DNA of 64,000 bases from assembly GCA_019973575.1 (NCBI GenBank), contig BPUI01000002.1, forward strand, positions 1,240,001 to 1,304,000, in the 5' to 3' direction. The translations under genes and the position numbers were made by a program. This document shows, piece after piece, positions 25,507 to 34,288 of this stretch. The DNA comes from Gemmatimonadetes bacterium T265 (GTDB lineage Bacteria; Gemmatimonadota; Gemmatimonadetes; Gemmatimonadales; Gemmatimonadaceae). Positions within the stretch are counted from its first letter, which is position 1. Each line of letters opens with the position of its first letter. The notes under the pieces were generated by a model, which was not told where the DNA came from, did not search any database, and was given only the letters and a program-made list of their open reading frames with translations.

Positions 25507-26910
25507 ATGGCGAAGACAAAGACCGTATACCGCTGCACCGAGTGTGGCGCCGAGTACAGCAAGTGGCAGGGCCGCTGCGACACTTGCGGCGGGTGGAACA
25601 CGCTCGTCGAGGAAACGGCCGCGCCGAAGGTCGCCGCCGGGAAGGCGGGCGCCGGTGCGGCGCGGCGCATGGGCGGGAGCGCGTCGCTGTCCGAAGGCGG
25701 AACGGTCGTCGCGGCCCCGCGCCTGCGCGACGTCAGCGGCTCCGAGCGCGAACGCTGGCGCACGGGGATGAACGAGTTCGACTTCGTGCTGGGCGGCGGC
25801 ATCGTGCCGGGGTCGATGGTGCTCGTCGGCGGCGAACCGGGCATCGGGAAGTCGACGCTGCTCCTCCAGATCGCCGCGCGCATGCAGCAGGAAGGGCGCT
25901 CGGCGCTCTATGTGTCGGGCGAGGAGTCGCCCCTCCAGGTAAAGCTCCGTGCCGACCGCCTGGACGAGAGCGCCGCCGACGTGACGCTGCTCGCCGAGAC
26001 GCTCTTGGAAACCGTGATCGCCACCGGGACGGCGAGCGCGCCGGACGTGATGATCGTCGACTCGGTGCAGACCGTGTTCACGCAGGACTTGGAAGGTGCG
26101 CCCGGGAACGTCGGTCAGGTGCGCGAGTGTGCCGCACGCCTGATGCGGTTCGCGAAGGAGACGGGTACCGCAACGTTCGTCGTCGGGCACGTCACGAAGG
26201 GCGGCGGCATCGCCGGCCCAAAGACGCTCGAGCACATCGTCGACACCGTCCTGTACTTCGAGGGCGAGAGCACGGTCGACCACCGCATCCTCCGCGCGAC
26301 CAAGAATCGCTTCGGCTCCGTCGACGAGATTGGCGTCTTCCGCATGACCCAGGGCGGACTCGTCCCCGTCGAGAATCCGTCGGAGCTCTTCCTCGGCGAC
26401 CGGTCAAGCACGGCAAGCGGCAGCGCCGTGACCGCGTTGCTCGAGGGCACGCGCCCGGTGCTCGTCGAAATCCAGGCGCTCGCGGCCAAGGCGGGCTACG
26501 GCACGCCGCAGCGCGTCGCGACCGGCTACGACGGGCGCCGGCTCGCGCTGCTGCTCGCCGTCCTCGACAAGCGCGCGGGGCTCAACTTCTCGCAGCTCGA
26601 CGTCTTCCTGAACGTCGTCGGCGGCGTGCGCCTAACGGAACCGTCGGGCGACCTCGCGGTGGCCGCCGCGCTCGCCTCCAGCGTCTACGACCGGTCGCTC
26701 CCGCGCGATGCCGTGTTCCTCGGCGAGGTCGGACTCGGCGGCGAGATCCGGCCCGTGTCGCAAGCCGAACGGCGGCTCGCCGAGGCCGCGAAGATGGGCA
26801 TGCGCACCGCCTACGTCGCGGAGCGCGGCGTGCCGAAGCGGAGCGCGGCCGACATCCGCGTCGTACCGGTGCGGACGATCCGCGAGGTGTTCGAGCGCAC
26901 GTTCGCGTGA
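25507..26910 (+). CDS. radA: DNA repair protein RadA (Sms)
   Basis: 467 residues, a DnaB-type helicase that promotes branch migration in recombination. The N-terminal zinc finger is CTECGAEYSKWQGRCDTCGGW (C-x2-C...C-x2-C) near 10-30. Walker A GGEPGIGKSTLLLQ is near 107. The RadA-specific KNRFG is near 271, and a C-terminal Lon-like domain (AKAGYGTPQRVATGYDGRRLALL onward) completes the protein. The gene overlaps ispD by 4 bases, so the downstream genes are probably cotranscribed. Confidence 0.96.
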   Translation: MAKTKTVYRCTECGAEYSKWQGRCDTCGGWNTLVEETAAPKVAAGKAGAGAARRMGGSASLSEGGTVVAAPRLRDVSGSERERWRTGMNEFDFVLGGGIVPGSMVLVGGEPGIGKSTLLLQIAARMQQEGRSALYVSGEESPLQVKLRADRLDESAADVTLLAETLLETVIATGTASAPDVMIVDSVQTVFTQDLEGAPGNVGQVRECAARLMRFAKETGTATFVVGHVTKGGGIAGPKTLEHIVDTVLYFEGESTVDHRILRATKNRFGSVDEIGVFRMTQGGLVPVENPSELFLGDRSSTASGSAVTALLEGTRPVLVEIQALAAKAGYGTPQRVATGYDGRRLALLLAVLDKRAGLNFSQLDVFLNVVGGVRLTEPSGDLAVAAALASSVYDRSLPRDAVFLGEVGLGGEIRPVSQAERRLAEAAKMGMRTAYVAERGVPKRSAADIRVVPVRTIREVFERTFA

Positions 26911-27713
26911 GATCGACGCCGCCTAACAACGACGCCGCCGCGCCTCCGCCGCGGCGCGTCGTGCCGTTCCCGAACGTTGTGAGGCCGGCGCGCCGCGAGT
27001 CGGCGACCGACGCCGAACCAGGGACGCGAGACGTGGGCGTCGTGATCGTCGCGGCCGGGAGCGGGTCGCGCGTGGGCGGCGCCGAGCTGAAGCAGTTCCG
27101 CTGGGTCGCGGGTCGCCCGATGCTGCTGCACAGCGTGCAGACGTTCATGGCGCGCGCCGACGTGCACACCGTCGTCGTCGTGCTGCCGCGGTCGCACGCG
27201 GCCGATCCGCCGCCCTGGCTCTTTCAGTGCGATGTCGATCGGCTGCTCGTGTCGGTCGGTGGGCGCGAACGCTCGGAGAGTGTGGCGAACGGGCTCGAAG
27301 ACCTCCCCGACGAGGTCACGACAGTCCTCGTCCACGACGCGGCGCGGCCGCTGGTCGACGACGCGTTGGTCGCGCGCGTGATCGACGAGGCGCGGCGCGG
27401 GCACGGCGCCGTGCCCGCGCTTCCAGTCGTCGACACACTCAAAGAGGTCGACGCGGACGGACGCGTCGTCCGCACCGTCGATCGCTCCCGCCTCTGGCGC
27501 GCGCAGACGCCGCAAGGCTTCCCGCGCGACGCGCTCGCCCGCGTGCACGCCGAGGCGCGCCGAGATCGCCGCCCGGGCGCGACCGACGACGCCGGCCTGT
27601 TCGAGGCCGCCGGTCTACCGGTCGTCGTCGTGCGTGGCAGCGAGCGCGCGCTCAAGGTCACCGAGGAGTCTGACTTCGCCCGTGCGGAAGTCCTCAGCAC
27701 CCTCGCGGACTAG
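26907..27713 (+). CDS. ispD: 2-C-methyl-D-erythritol 4-phosphate cytidylyltransferase
   Basis: 268 residues from GTG 26907. Residues 1-37 are a low-complexity extension not found in most IspD proteins. The catalytic domain starts at VGVVIVAAGSGSRVGG, the CTP-binding Gly-rich loop near 38-53. LKQF carries the conserved Lys near 58, GGRERSESVANGL is near 115, VLVHDAARPLVDD is near 135, and RAQTPQGFPRDAL is near 195. It catalyses the CTP-dependent step of the MEP isoprenoid pathway. The usual partner ispF is not adjacent. A later in-frame GTG cannot be excluded as the start. Confidence 0.92.
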   Translation: MRSTPPNNDAAAPPPRRVVPFPNVVRPARRESATDAEPGTRDVGVVIVAAGSGSRVGGAELKQFRWVAGRPMLLHSVQTFMARADVHTVVVVLPRSHAADPPPWLFQCDVDRLLVSVGGRERSESVANGLEDLPDEVTTVLVHDAARPLVDDALVARVIDEARRGHGAVPALPVVDTLKEVDADGRVVRTVDRSRLWRAQTPQGFPRDALARVHAEARRDRRPGATDDAGLFEAAGLPVVVVRGSERALKVTEESDFARAEVLSTLAD

Positions 27714-27731
27714 CGCGCCGGCGGCCTGCGC

Positions 27732-28400
27732 GTGACGGAGCCGCGCCCCGTCCCGTTCTGGTCCCCGGCCGAGGTCGAGGGGTCGCTGAGCGGGACGATC
27801 GCGCACCTGCGCGGCGGCGGCGTGCTCGGCTATCCCACCGAGACGGTTTACGGCTTCGGGACCGCTTTGGACCACGCGAGCGTCGACACCCTCGTCCGCA
27901 TGAAGCGGCGCCCGCCGGGGAAGCCGTTCCTCATCCTTGTGACCGGGAGCGAGATGATTGATCGTCTCGACCTTCGCCTCGGTCCGGCGGCGTCCCGGCT
28001 CGCGGCACGACACTGGCCGGGTCCGCTCACACTGGTTCTCGCGGGGGGCGAGCGACGCGTGCCCGCGCGACTGCGCGGTCCCGAGGGCGGCGTCGCGGTC
28101 CGGTGGACGCCGCACCCGGCGCTGTCGCGACTCATTCGCGCGTACGGCGACCCGATCACGTCCACGAGCGCCAACCGTCCGGGCGTGCCGCCCGCGATGC
28201 GCGCCGGCGAGATCGTCGCGCAGTGGCCCGACGCGATCGCGCGCGGCGTCCTCCGCGTGCTCGACGGCGGCCTCATTCCTGACTCGTTGCCGTCCACGGT
28301 CGTCGATTGCACCGGACGCTTCCCGCGCGTCATCCGCCCGGGCGCGATCGCGGCGTCCATTCTTCGTGAGAGCGTCCCGGACCTCGTCGGGGACGCGTGA
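27732..28400 (+). CDS. tsaC: L-threonylcarbamoyladenylate synthase (Sua5/YciO/YrdC family)
   Basis: 222 residues, making threonylcarbamoyl-AMP for the t6A37 modification of tRNAs reading ANN codons. Conserved features are GVLGYPTETVYGFG near 30-43, KRRPPGKPFLILV near 57-69 (substrate-binding Lys/Arg), ARHWPGPLTLVL near 94-105 and TSTSANRPGVPP near 141-152. There is no C-terminal Sua5 domain, so TsaC rather than Sua5 architecture fits. Start GTG 27732 is 18 bases after ispD. Confidence 0.9.
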   Translation: MTEPRPVPFWSPAEVEGSLSGTIAHLRGGGVLGYPTETVYGFGTALDHASVDTLVRMKRRPPGKPFLILVTGSEMIDRLDLRLGPAASRLAARHWPGPLTLVLAGGERRVPARLRGPEGGVAVRWTPHPALSRLIRAYGDPITSTSANRPGVPPAMRAGEIVAQWPDAIARGVLRVLDGGLIPDSLPSTVVDCTGRFPRVIRPGAIAASILRESVPDLVGDA

Positions 28401-28412
28401 GGTACCACAGGG

Positions 28413-28919
28413 ATGCGTCTTCTTTTCGTCTGCACCGGGAACACCTGCCGCAGCCCAATGGCTGAGGCCATCGCCCGCGCGGTCGCGGCCGAACGAGGGC
28501 TCCAGGACCTCGTCGTCGAGAGCGCGGGCACGGGGGCGGCGCCGATCTCGCGCGATCCCGACGTCCCGGGGCCCGGAGCGTCGGACGGGGCCTTGTTGGT
28601 CGCGATGGAGCACGGCCTCGATCTCAACGACCATCGGTCGCGCCCGCTGACGCGTGAGATGGTCGACGCGGCGGACCTCGTGCTCGCGATGGGCGACCGG
28701 CACCTCGCGCGGGTGGTCGAACTCGGCGGCGCGGGCAAGGCGCACCTCCTCGCGGGGTTCGCGTCGGAGGGGCGTTCGCAACGTGGGATCGAGGACCCGT
28801 TCGGCGGGCCGTTGTCGGCATACCGCGTGACGTTCGACGACCTGGATCGCGAGATTCGGCGGGCGTTGGACCGGCTGGGTGCCGCGCGCGGGCCGGACGG
28901 GGATCGCGGCCCGGGCTGA
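28413..28919 (+). CDS. Low-molecular-weight protein phosphatase (YwlE/Wzb-like)
   Basis: 168 residues. The N-terminal phosphatase loop CTGNTCRSPMAEAI (residues 7-20) has the catalytic Cys and Arg of the CxxxxxR(S/T) signature. The general-acid Asp is in the IEDPFGG motif near 129. A Thr after the loop Asn, as in CTGNTCRS, is seen in protein-arginine phosphatases such as B. subtilis YwlE, so pArg or pTyr may be the substrate. The gene lies 12 bases after tsaC, the same neighbourhood as in Bacillus ywlC-ywlE. Confidence 0.88.
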   Translation: MRLLFVCTGNTCRSPMAEAIARAVAAERGLQDLVVESAGTGAAPISRDPDVPGPGASDGALLVAMEHGLDLNDHRSRPLTREMVDAADLVLAMGDRHLARVVELGGAGKAHLLAGFASEGRSQRGIEDPFGGPLSAYRVTFDDLDREIRRALDRLGAARGPDGDRGPG

Positions 28920-29003
28920 CGGGGCCCGCCGGCGCGCAACGATTCGGCCCAGCGCGCGCGATTTCGGTCCTACGCTCGCCTCCGGCGCGTATAGGATGTC
29001 GGC

Positions 29004-29879
29004 ATGCCCGAACCCGACGCGCCGCCCGCTCCGAGCCGACTCGTGCTGCTCGGGCATCCGGTCGGCCATTCGCTGTCGGCGACGTTCCAGAACGCCGCGT
29101 TAGGCGCGGCCGGGATACACGCGCGGTACGAGGCGCTGGACGTCGCGCCCGCCGAACTCGAGCGCGCGATCGACGAGCTGAAGCGCGCGCGCGCCGGCGG
29201 GAACGTCACGGTCCCGCACAAGGCCGCCGTCGCGCGCGCCTGTGACACGCTGACCGACGTCGCCGTCGAGGTGGGCGCGGTGAACACGTTCTGGTGCGCG
29301 GCGGACGGCGCGCTCGTCGGCGACAACACCGACGTCGCAGGAGTCGAGGCGACGCTGCGGGCACTCTCCGAATTCCACGCCGGCGCGGCTCCGGCGAGGA
29401 TCGCGTTGATCGGCGCGGGCGGGGCCGCCGCCGCGGTCGTCGCCGCCGCGGCGCGCGTCGTACCCGACGCCCGCGTGGCGGTCTGCTCGCGACGGGGCGA
29501 CGCGGCGGCGGCGCTCGCCGCGCGTTTCCCGGCGAACGCCGTCGCGAGTGTGACGGTCGGCGACGCGTTAGACGGTGCGGCCGTGGTCGTCAACGCGACG
29601 CCGCTCGGGCTACGGCCGGGCGACCCGCTGCCGTGTTCGGTCGCAGACCTGCCGGACAGCGGCGCCGTGTTCGACCTCGTGTACGGTCCGCGCGAAACCG
29701 CGTGGGTCCGCGCGTCGCGTGCGGCGGGCCATGTCGCCTGCGACGGGCTTCTCATGCTCGTCGAGCAGGGCGCGGCCGCGTTTGAGCGGTGGTTCGGGCG
29801 CGCGCCGGACCGGGCCGAGATGTGGCGCGCGGTGCGGACGCGGACGGACCGACCCGTCACGGGGTGGGCGACCGCGTGA
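29004..29879 (+). CDS. aroE: Shikimate dehydrogenase
   Basis: 291 residues, reducing 3-dehydroshikimate with NADPH in aromatic amino-acid synthesis. The substrate site is LGHPVGHSLSATFQN near 13-27 (SxS-type), with GGNVTVPHK near 65-73 (catalytic Lys) and GDNTDVAG near 107. The nucleotide-binding loop is IGAGGAAAAVV near 138. NATPLGLRPGD near 196 and the C-terminal GLLMLVEQGAAAFERW are typical. A TATAGG box at 28990-28995 may be a -10 element but has no matching -35. It overlaps comF by 4 bases. Confidence 0.94.
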   Translation: MPEPDAPPAPSRLVLLGHPVGHSLSATFQNAALGAAGIHARYEALDVAPAELERAIDELKRARAGGNVTVPHKAAVARACDTLTDVAVEVGAVNTFWCAADGALVGDNTDVAGVEATLRALSEFHAGAAPARIALIGAGGAAAAVVAAAARVVPDARVAVCSRRGDAAAALAARFPANAVASVTVGDALDGAAVVVNATPLGLRPGDPLPCSVADLPDSGAVFDLVYGPRETAWVRASRAAGHVACDGLLMLVEQGAAAFERWFGRAPDRAEMWRAVRTRTDRPVTGWATA

Positions 29880-30664
29880 CCGTCACCTCCGAAGCGGACA
29901 TTGCCGTCCGTCCCGGCACCGCGCGCCGGATCGCCGACCGTCTCCTCGACCTCGTGCTGCCGGTGGCGTGCGTTGCCTGCGGCGGACGCGTCGCAACGAG
30001 CACGCGTGACCGCGAGATCATGTGCGGACGATGTTGGGCCGCCGTCCCGGTGCTACCGCACCCGCGCTGCGAGCGCTGCGGACATCCGCGGCGGGTCGGA
30101 GCGGCCTCGACGGCGGCCGTCTGCGCGTGGTGTGACGTGCTGCCGCCCTACGTGCGGGCGTGCCGCTCGGTTTGTTGGGTGCCTGACGGCGCGGGCGGAG
30201 AACTCGTGCGCGCCCTCAAGTACGGCGGCTGGCATGTTGCCGCACGCGGGATCGGCGCGCGCGTGGGCGCGCTCGACTGGCCCGACGACGTCATCGACGA
30301 ACGGATCGCCGCGATTCCGGTGCCGCTCGGTCGCGGTCGCCTACGCGAGCGCGGGTACAACCAGAGCGCGCTGATCGCCGCGCCCGCCGCGCGTCGGTGG
30401 GGCGTGCCCGTGTGGGATGATGTCCTGACCCGATCCCGAGCGACCCGCGCGCAGGCGCGGTTGACAGCGGCGGACCGTTTGACGAACGTTGCCGGCGCTT
30501 TCCGGGTCGCGGACGGTGTCCACGCCCGACTCCGCGGCGCGCACGTCATCATCGTCGACGACGTGGTCACGACCGCGGCCACGCTCAACGCCTGCGCCGC
30601 AGCGCTCGTCGCCGGTGGCGCGCGCGTCGTGAGCTACGCGACGTTCGGCCGAGCCCGGTCCTGA
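29876..30664 (+). CDS. comF: ComF-family phosphoribosyltransferase-like protein
   Basis: 262 residues from GTG 29876. The N-terminal double zinc-binding region has CVACGG, CGRCW, CERCG and CAWC (residues about 22-90), as in ComF/GntX. The C-terminal PRTase-type domain has the ComF signature RLRERGYNQS near 157-166 and VIIVDDVVTTAAT near 223-235. ComF works with ComFA in taking up transforming DNA in Bacillus; in many bacteria its role is less clear. No other competence gene is present in this window. Confidence 0.9.
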   Translation: MTVTSEADIAVRPGTARRIADRLLDLVLPVACVACGGRVATSTRDREIMCGRCWAAVPVLPHPRCERCGHPRRVGAASTAAVCAWCDVLPPYVRACRSVCWVPDGAGGELVRALKYGGWHVAARGIGARVGALDWPDDVIDERIAAIPVPLGRGRLRERGYNQSALIAAPAARRWGVPVWDDVLTRSRATRAQARLTAADRLTNVAGAFRVADGVHARLRGAHVIIVDDVVTTAATLNACAAALVAGGARVVSYATFGRARS

Positions 30665-30718
30665 GCGGTCCAGCGCGCGCGAGCACGCCCTCACCCACGA
30701 CCGCAGGAGCTTTCCGCG

Positions 30719-31732
30719 ATGGCCATTCGCGTCGGTATCAACGGTTTCGGCCGCATCGGCCGCCAGGTCCTCCGCGCCGCCCGGCAGCAGGGCGTCGCCG
30801 ACCTCGAGTTCGTCGCCGTCAACGACCTCACGGACACGAAGACGCTCGCGCACCTCTTCAAGTACGACTCGGTGCACCGCACGTACGAGGGCCAGGTCGA
30901 GGCGGGCGAGGGGAGCATCAGCATCGACGGCGAGCAGATCAAGATCTTCGCCGAGCGCGAGCCGGCCAAGCTGCCCTGGGGCGACCTCGGCGTCGACGTC
31001 GTGCTCGAGTCGACGGGACGCTTCACCGACGCGGACAAGGCGGAGGCACACCGCCAGGCGGGCGCGAAGAAGGTGATCATCTCCGCCCCGGCCAAGGGCG
31101 AGGACATCACGATCGTGATGGGCGTGAACTCGGACAAGTACGATTCCGCGAAGCACAACATCATCTCGAACGCGTCGTGCACGACGAACTGCCTCGTGCC
31201 GATGGTCAAGGTGCTGCAAGACGCGGTCGGCATCCGGCACGCGACGATGGTGACGATCCACAGCTACACGAACGACCAGTCGATCCTCGACCAGCCACAC
31301 AAGGACCTGCGCCGCGCCCGCGCGGCCGGGTTGTCGATGATCCCGACGACGACGGGCGCGGCGAAGGCGACCTCGCTCGTCCTCCCCGAGTTGAAGGGTA
31401 AGATCGACGGCGTCTCGATCCGCGTTCCAACGCCCGACGTCTCGATCACGGAGCTCGTCGTCGAAGCCGAGCGTGCGACGTCGATCCCGGACGTCAACGT
31501 GGCATTCCAGGCCGCTGCGTCCGGCTCCCTAGCCGGCATCATGCAATACTCGACCGAGCCGCTCGTCTCGAGCGACTACATCGGCAACCCGCATTCGTGC
31601 ATCGTCGACGCGCTCTCGACCAACGTCATCGACGGAACGATGGTGAAGGCGTCGGGCTGGTACGACAACGAGTGGGGTTACTCGTCGCGCTGCGTCGACC
31701 TGCTCCGCTTCATCGGCGCGCGGCTCAGCTGA
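30719..31732 (+). CDS. gap: Glyceraldehyde-3-phosphate dehydrogenase, type I
   Basis: 337 residues. The Rossmann motif [15 protein letters not shown] is at 6-20. [13 protein letters not shown] holds the catalytic Cys near 154, and the catalytic His lies in the HSYTNDQ region near 181. The C-terminal [15 protein letters not shown] near 316-330 is typical. It catalyses the NAD+-dependent oxidative phosphorylation step of glycolysis. AGGAG at 30705-30709 is a good Shine-Dalgarno sequence. It begins a gap-pgk-tpiA glycolytic cluster with 13- and 22-base gaps. Confidence 0.97.
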   Translation: MAIRVGINGFGRIGRQVLRAARQQGVADLEFVAVNDLTDTKTLAHLFKYDSVHRTYEGQVEAGEGSISIDGEQIKIFAEREPAKLPWGDLGVDVVLESTGRFTDADKAEAHRQAGAKKVIISAPAKGEDITIVMGVNSDKYDSAKHNIISNASCTTNCLVPMVKVLQDAVGIRHATMVTIHSYTNDQSILDQPHKDLRRARAAGLSMIPTTTGAAKATSLVLPELKGKIDGVSIRVPTPDVSITELVVEAERATSIPDVNVAFQAAASGSLAGIMQYSTEPLVSSDYIGNPHSCIVDALSTNVIDGTMVKASGWYDNEWGYSSRCVDLLRFIGARLS

Positions 31733-31745
31733 CCGGTCCGCGCCG

Positions 31746-32945
31746 ATGCAGAAGAAGACCGTCCGCGACCTTTCCGACGCCGATGTGCGCGGGCGGCGCG
31801 CGCTCGTGCGCGTGGATTTCAACGTGCCGCTCGACGCGGCCCGGCACGTCGCCGACGACACGCGCATCCGCGCCGCAGTCCCGACGCTGCAGTACCTCGT
31901 CGACCGCGGCGCGAAGGTCGTCTTGCTCTCGCACCTCGGCCGCCCGAAGGCCGCGCCCGAGCCGAAGTACTCGCTCGAGCCGGTCGCGGCGCGCTTGGCG
32001 GAGCTGATGCCGGGCACGCACGTCGAGTTGTGCGAGACGACCGACACCGACGACGCGGTGCAGGCGTCGGAGCGCCTCGCGCCCGGGAGCGTGCTGCTGC
32101 TCGAGAACACGCGGTTCCTGCCCGGCGAGGAGACGAACGACGAGCGCCTCGCGCGCGAACTCGCCAAGCTCGGCGACCTGTACGTGAACGACGCGTTCGG
32201 CGCCGCGCATCGCGCGCACGCGTCGACCGAAGGGGTCGCGCACCTCCTCCACCCCTCGGTCGCGGGGCTGCTGATGGAGAAGGAGCTCGCCTACCTCGGC
32301 GCGGCGCTCGCCAACCCGCAGCGGCCGTTCGTCGCGATCCTCGGCGGCGCCAAGATCTCGGGCAAGCTCGACGTCATCGAGCAACTGCTGCCCAAGGTGG
32401 ACCGGCTGCTGATCGGCGGCGCGATGGCGAACACGTTCTTCCGCGCGATGGGGCTCGAGACCGGCAAGTCGCTCGTCGAGCCGGACCGCGTCGACCTCGC
32501 ACGCGAGCTGTCGAGGACCGCGGGCGATCGCCTCGAACTGCCGGTAGACGCGGTCGTCGCGACCGAGCTCGCGCCCGGCGTGGCGACCCGAGTCGTCGCG
32601 CGCGATGCGATCCCGGCGGACGCGGCAATGTACGACGTCGGCCCCGAGACCGTCCGCCTCTTCGGCGACGCCGTCCGGAGCGCGCGTACCGTGCTCTGGA
32701 ACGGCCCGATGGGCGTGTTCGAGACGCCGCCGTTCGACGCGGGCACGTTAGACGTCGCGCACGCGCTCGCCGACGCGACGCGCGCCGGCGCGACGACGAT
32801 CGTCGGCGGCGGCGACTCCGCGGCCGCGATCGCGCAGGCCGGCCTGGAGTCGGCCGTCACGCACGTCTCGACCGGCGGCGGCGCGTCGCTCGAGTTCCTC
32901 GAAGGCAAGACCCTCCCGGGCGTGGCCGCGCTCGACAACGCGTGA
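31746..32945 (+). CDS. pgk: Phosphoglycerate kinase
   Basis: 399 residues, transferring phosphate from 1,3-bisphosphoglycerate to [11 protein letters not shown] near 21-28 is the PGK signature, [10 protein letters not shown] near 58-67 binds substrate, [10 protein letters not shown] is near 119, and [16 protein letters not shown] near 200-215 and the C-terminal [13 protein letters not shown] near 356-368 form the nucleotide side. The length and motifs are standard. It sits between gap and tpiA and is probably cotranscribed with them. Confidence 0.97.
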   Translation: MQKKTVRDLSDADVRGRRALVRVDFNVPLDAARHVADDTRIRAAVPTLQYLVDRGAKVVLLSHLGRPKAAPEPKYSLEPVAARLAELMPGTHVELCETTDTDDAVQASERLAPGSVLLLENTRFLPGEETNDERLARELAKLGDLYVNDAFGAAHRAHASTEGVAHLLHPSVAGLLMEKELAYLGAALANPQRPFVAILGGAKISGKLDVIEQLLPKVDRLLIGGAMANTFFRAMGLETGKSLVEPDRVDLARELSRTAGDRLELPVDAVVATELAPGVATRVVARDAIPADAAMYDVGPETVRLFGDAVRSARTVLWNGPMGVFETPPFDAGTLDVAHALADATRAGATTIVGGGDSAAAIAQAGLESAVTHVSTGGGASLEFLEGKTLPGVAALDNA

Positions 32946-32967
32946 CCCGCGCCCGCCCCGCCCCCAG

Positions 32968-33717
32968 ATGCTGAAGCCGATCTTCGCCGCCAACTGGAAG
33001 ATGAACCACGGGCCGACCGACGCCCGCGCGTTCATGCGCTCGTTCCTCTCGCAGGCGCCGCGCGGCGACGGGCGCACGATCGCCTTCTTCCCGCCCGCGA
33101 TCACGCTCGCGACCGTGGCCGACGCGCTCCACGACCGCCCCGAGATCCTCGTCGGCGTGCAGAACGTCCACGAGGAGGCGGCCGGCGCTTTCACCGGCGA
33201 GATCTCGGCCGGCATGGCGCGCGACGCGGGCGCGCGCCTCGTGCTCGTCGGGCACTCGGAACGTCGACAGGTCTTCGGCGAGACGGACGCGCAGACGGCG
33301 AAGAAATGCGAACTCGTCGCGCGCGCCGGGCTGATCCCGATGCTCTGTGTCGGCGAGACGCTCGCCGAACGCGAGGCGGGGCTTACCGAGCAGGTCGTCG
33401 TGCGCCAGCTCAACGCCGCGATCGCCGGCCTCGACAACGCCCACGTCGGCACGATGCTCGTCGCGTACGAGCCCGTGTGGGCGATCGGCACGGGGCGCAC
33501 CGCGACGCCCGAAGACGCGTCCACGGTGCACGCCGAAATCCGGGCCGCGCTCCGCGAGCGCGTCGGCGAGCGGGCCGCGGTCATCCCGATCCTCTACGGC
33601 GGCAGCGTGAACCGCGGCAACGCGCGCCTGCTGCTCGCCGCGCCCGACGTGGACGGCCTGCTCGTCGGCGGTGCCAGCCTCGACCCGGGCAACTGGGCCG
33701 CCATCGTCGCCGACTGA
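32968..33717 (+). CDS. tpiA: Triosephosphate isomerase
   Basis: 249 residues interconverting dihydroxyacetone phosphate and glyceraldehyde 3-phosphate. FAANWKMNHG at 5-14 holds the catalytic Lys, VLVGHSERRQVFGETD near 92-107 the catalytic His, and AYEPVWAIGTGRTATPE near 167-183 the catalytic Glu and flexible loop 6. LYGGSVN near 210 binds phosphate. It is the last gene of the glycolytic cluster; a new promoter follows for secG. Confidence 0.97.
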   Translation: MLKPIFAANWKMNHGPTDARAFMRSFLSQAPRGDGRTIAFFPPAITLATVADALHDRPEILVGVQNVHEEAAGAFTGEISAGMARDAGARLVLVGHSERRQVFGETDAQTAKKCELVARAGLIPMLCVGETLAEREAGLTEQVVVRQLNAAIAGLDNAHVGTMLVAYEPVWAIGTGRTATPEDASTVHAEIRAALRERVGERAAVIPILYGGSVNRGNARLLLAAPDVDGLLVGGASLDPGNWAAIVAD

Positions 33718-33762
33718 CGCGGTCGCGCGCCCGCCCGCTCTCGAGGGCACGCACGTTCGCGT

Positions 33763-33791
33763 TTGGTCGGCGGTCGCGGTTCGCGTAGCTT
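33763..33791 (+). promoter_or_regulatory. Probable sigma70-type promoter of secG-carA
   Basis: TTGGTC at 33763-33768 and TAGCTT at 33786-33791 are separated by 17 bases. The leader to the secG ATG would be about 48 nt. Confidence 0.58.
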
Positions 33792-33845
33792 TCGGGTCGG
33801 AGCGCGCCGAACGGCGCGCGGCTCGGTCCCGTCCCGCGACCCGCG

Positions 33846-34277
33846 ATGTACACGCTGCTCTTCGTTCTGCTCGTTCTCGTCTGTCTTGTCCTCGTCGCCG
33901 CCATCCTGTTGCAGGCGGGGAAGGGCAACGGCCTCGCGTCGAGCTTCGGCGGCGCGAGCTCGGCGGCCGAGGCCGTGATTGGCAGCCGACAGGCCGGTAA
34001 CCTGCTCACGCGCACCACGTGGTGGGCGGGCGGGCTGTTCGTCGGCCTCTCGTTCATCCTCGGCCTGATGGGCGCGCGGCAGCGCGCGCCGCGTTCCGTG
34101 CTCGACAACTCGTTCGCGCCGACCAACCGCGCGGCGCCCGCGTCGACCGGTCCCGCGGGCGCGCCGGCCGGGGCACAGGGCGTCGCGCCCGCGGTGCCGC
34201 TCACGCCGGCGACGCCCGCGACAACGCCGAACGGTGCTGCGCCCGCGCCGCCGGCGGGTACAGCGCCGCGCCGCTGA
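33846..34277 (+). CDS. secG: Preprotein translocase subunit SecG
   Basis: 143 residues, a small subunit of the SecYEG channel. The first helix (LLFVLLVLVCLVLVAAILLQ) and the following GKGNGLASSFGG are the SecG signature, with a second helix (WWAGGLFVGLSFILGLMG) near 60-78. The last 60 residues are an Ala/Pro/Thr-rich cytoplasmic or periplasmic tail that makes it longer than the usual 75-110 residues. It follows tpiA, a gene order seen in several phyla, but has its own likely promoter. Confidence 0.92.
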   Translation: MYTLLFVLLVLVCLVLVAAILLQAGKGNGLASSFGGASSAAEAVIGSRQAGNLLTRTTWWAGGLFVGLSFILGLMGARQRAPRSVLDNSFAPTNRAAPASTGPAGAPAGAQGVAPAVPLTPATPATTPNGAAPAPPAGTAPRR

Positions 34278-34288
34278 CGCCTCGCGAC

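Noticed and set aside
28990-28995. TATAGG as an aroE promoter
   Set aside because: No -35-like TTG lies at 16-18 bases upstream. It may be a -10 alone and is not listed as a feature.
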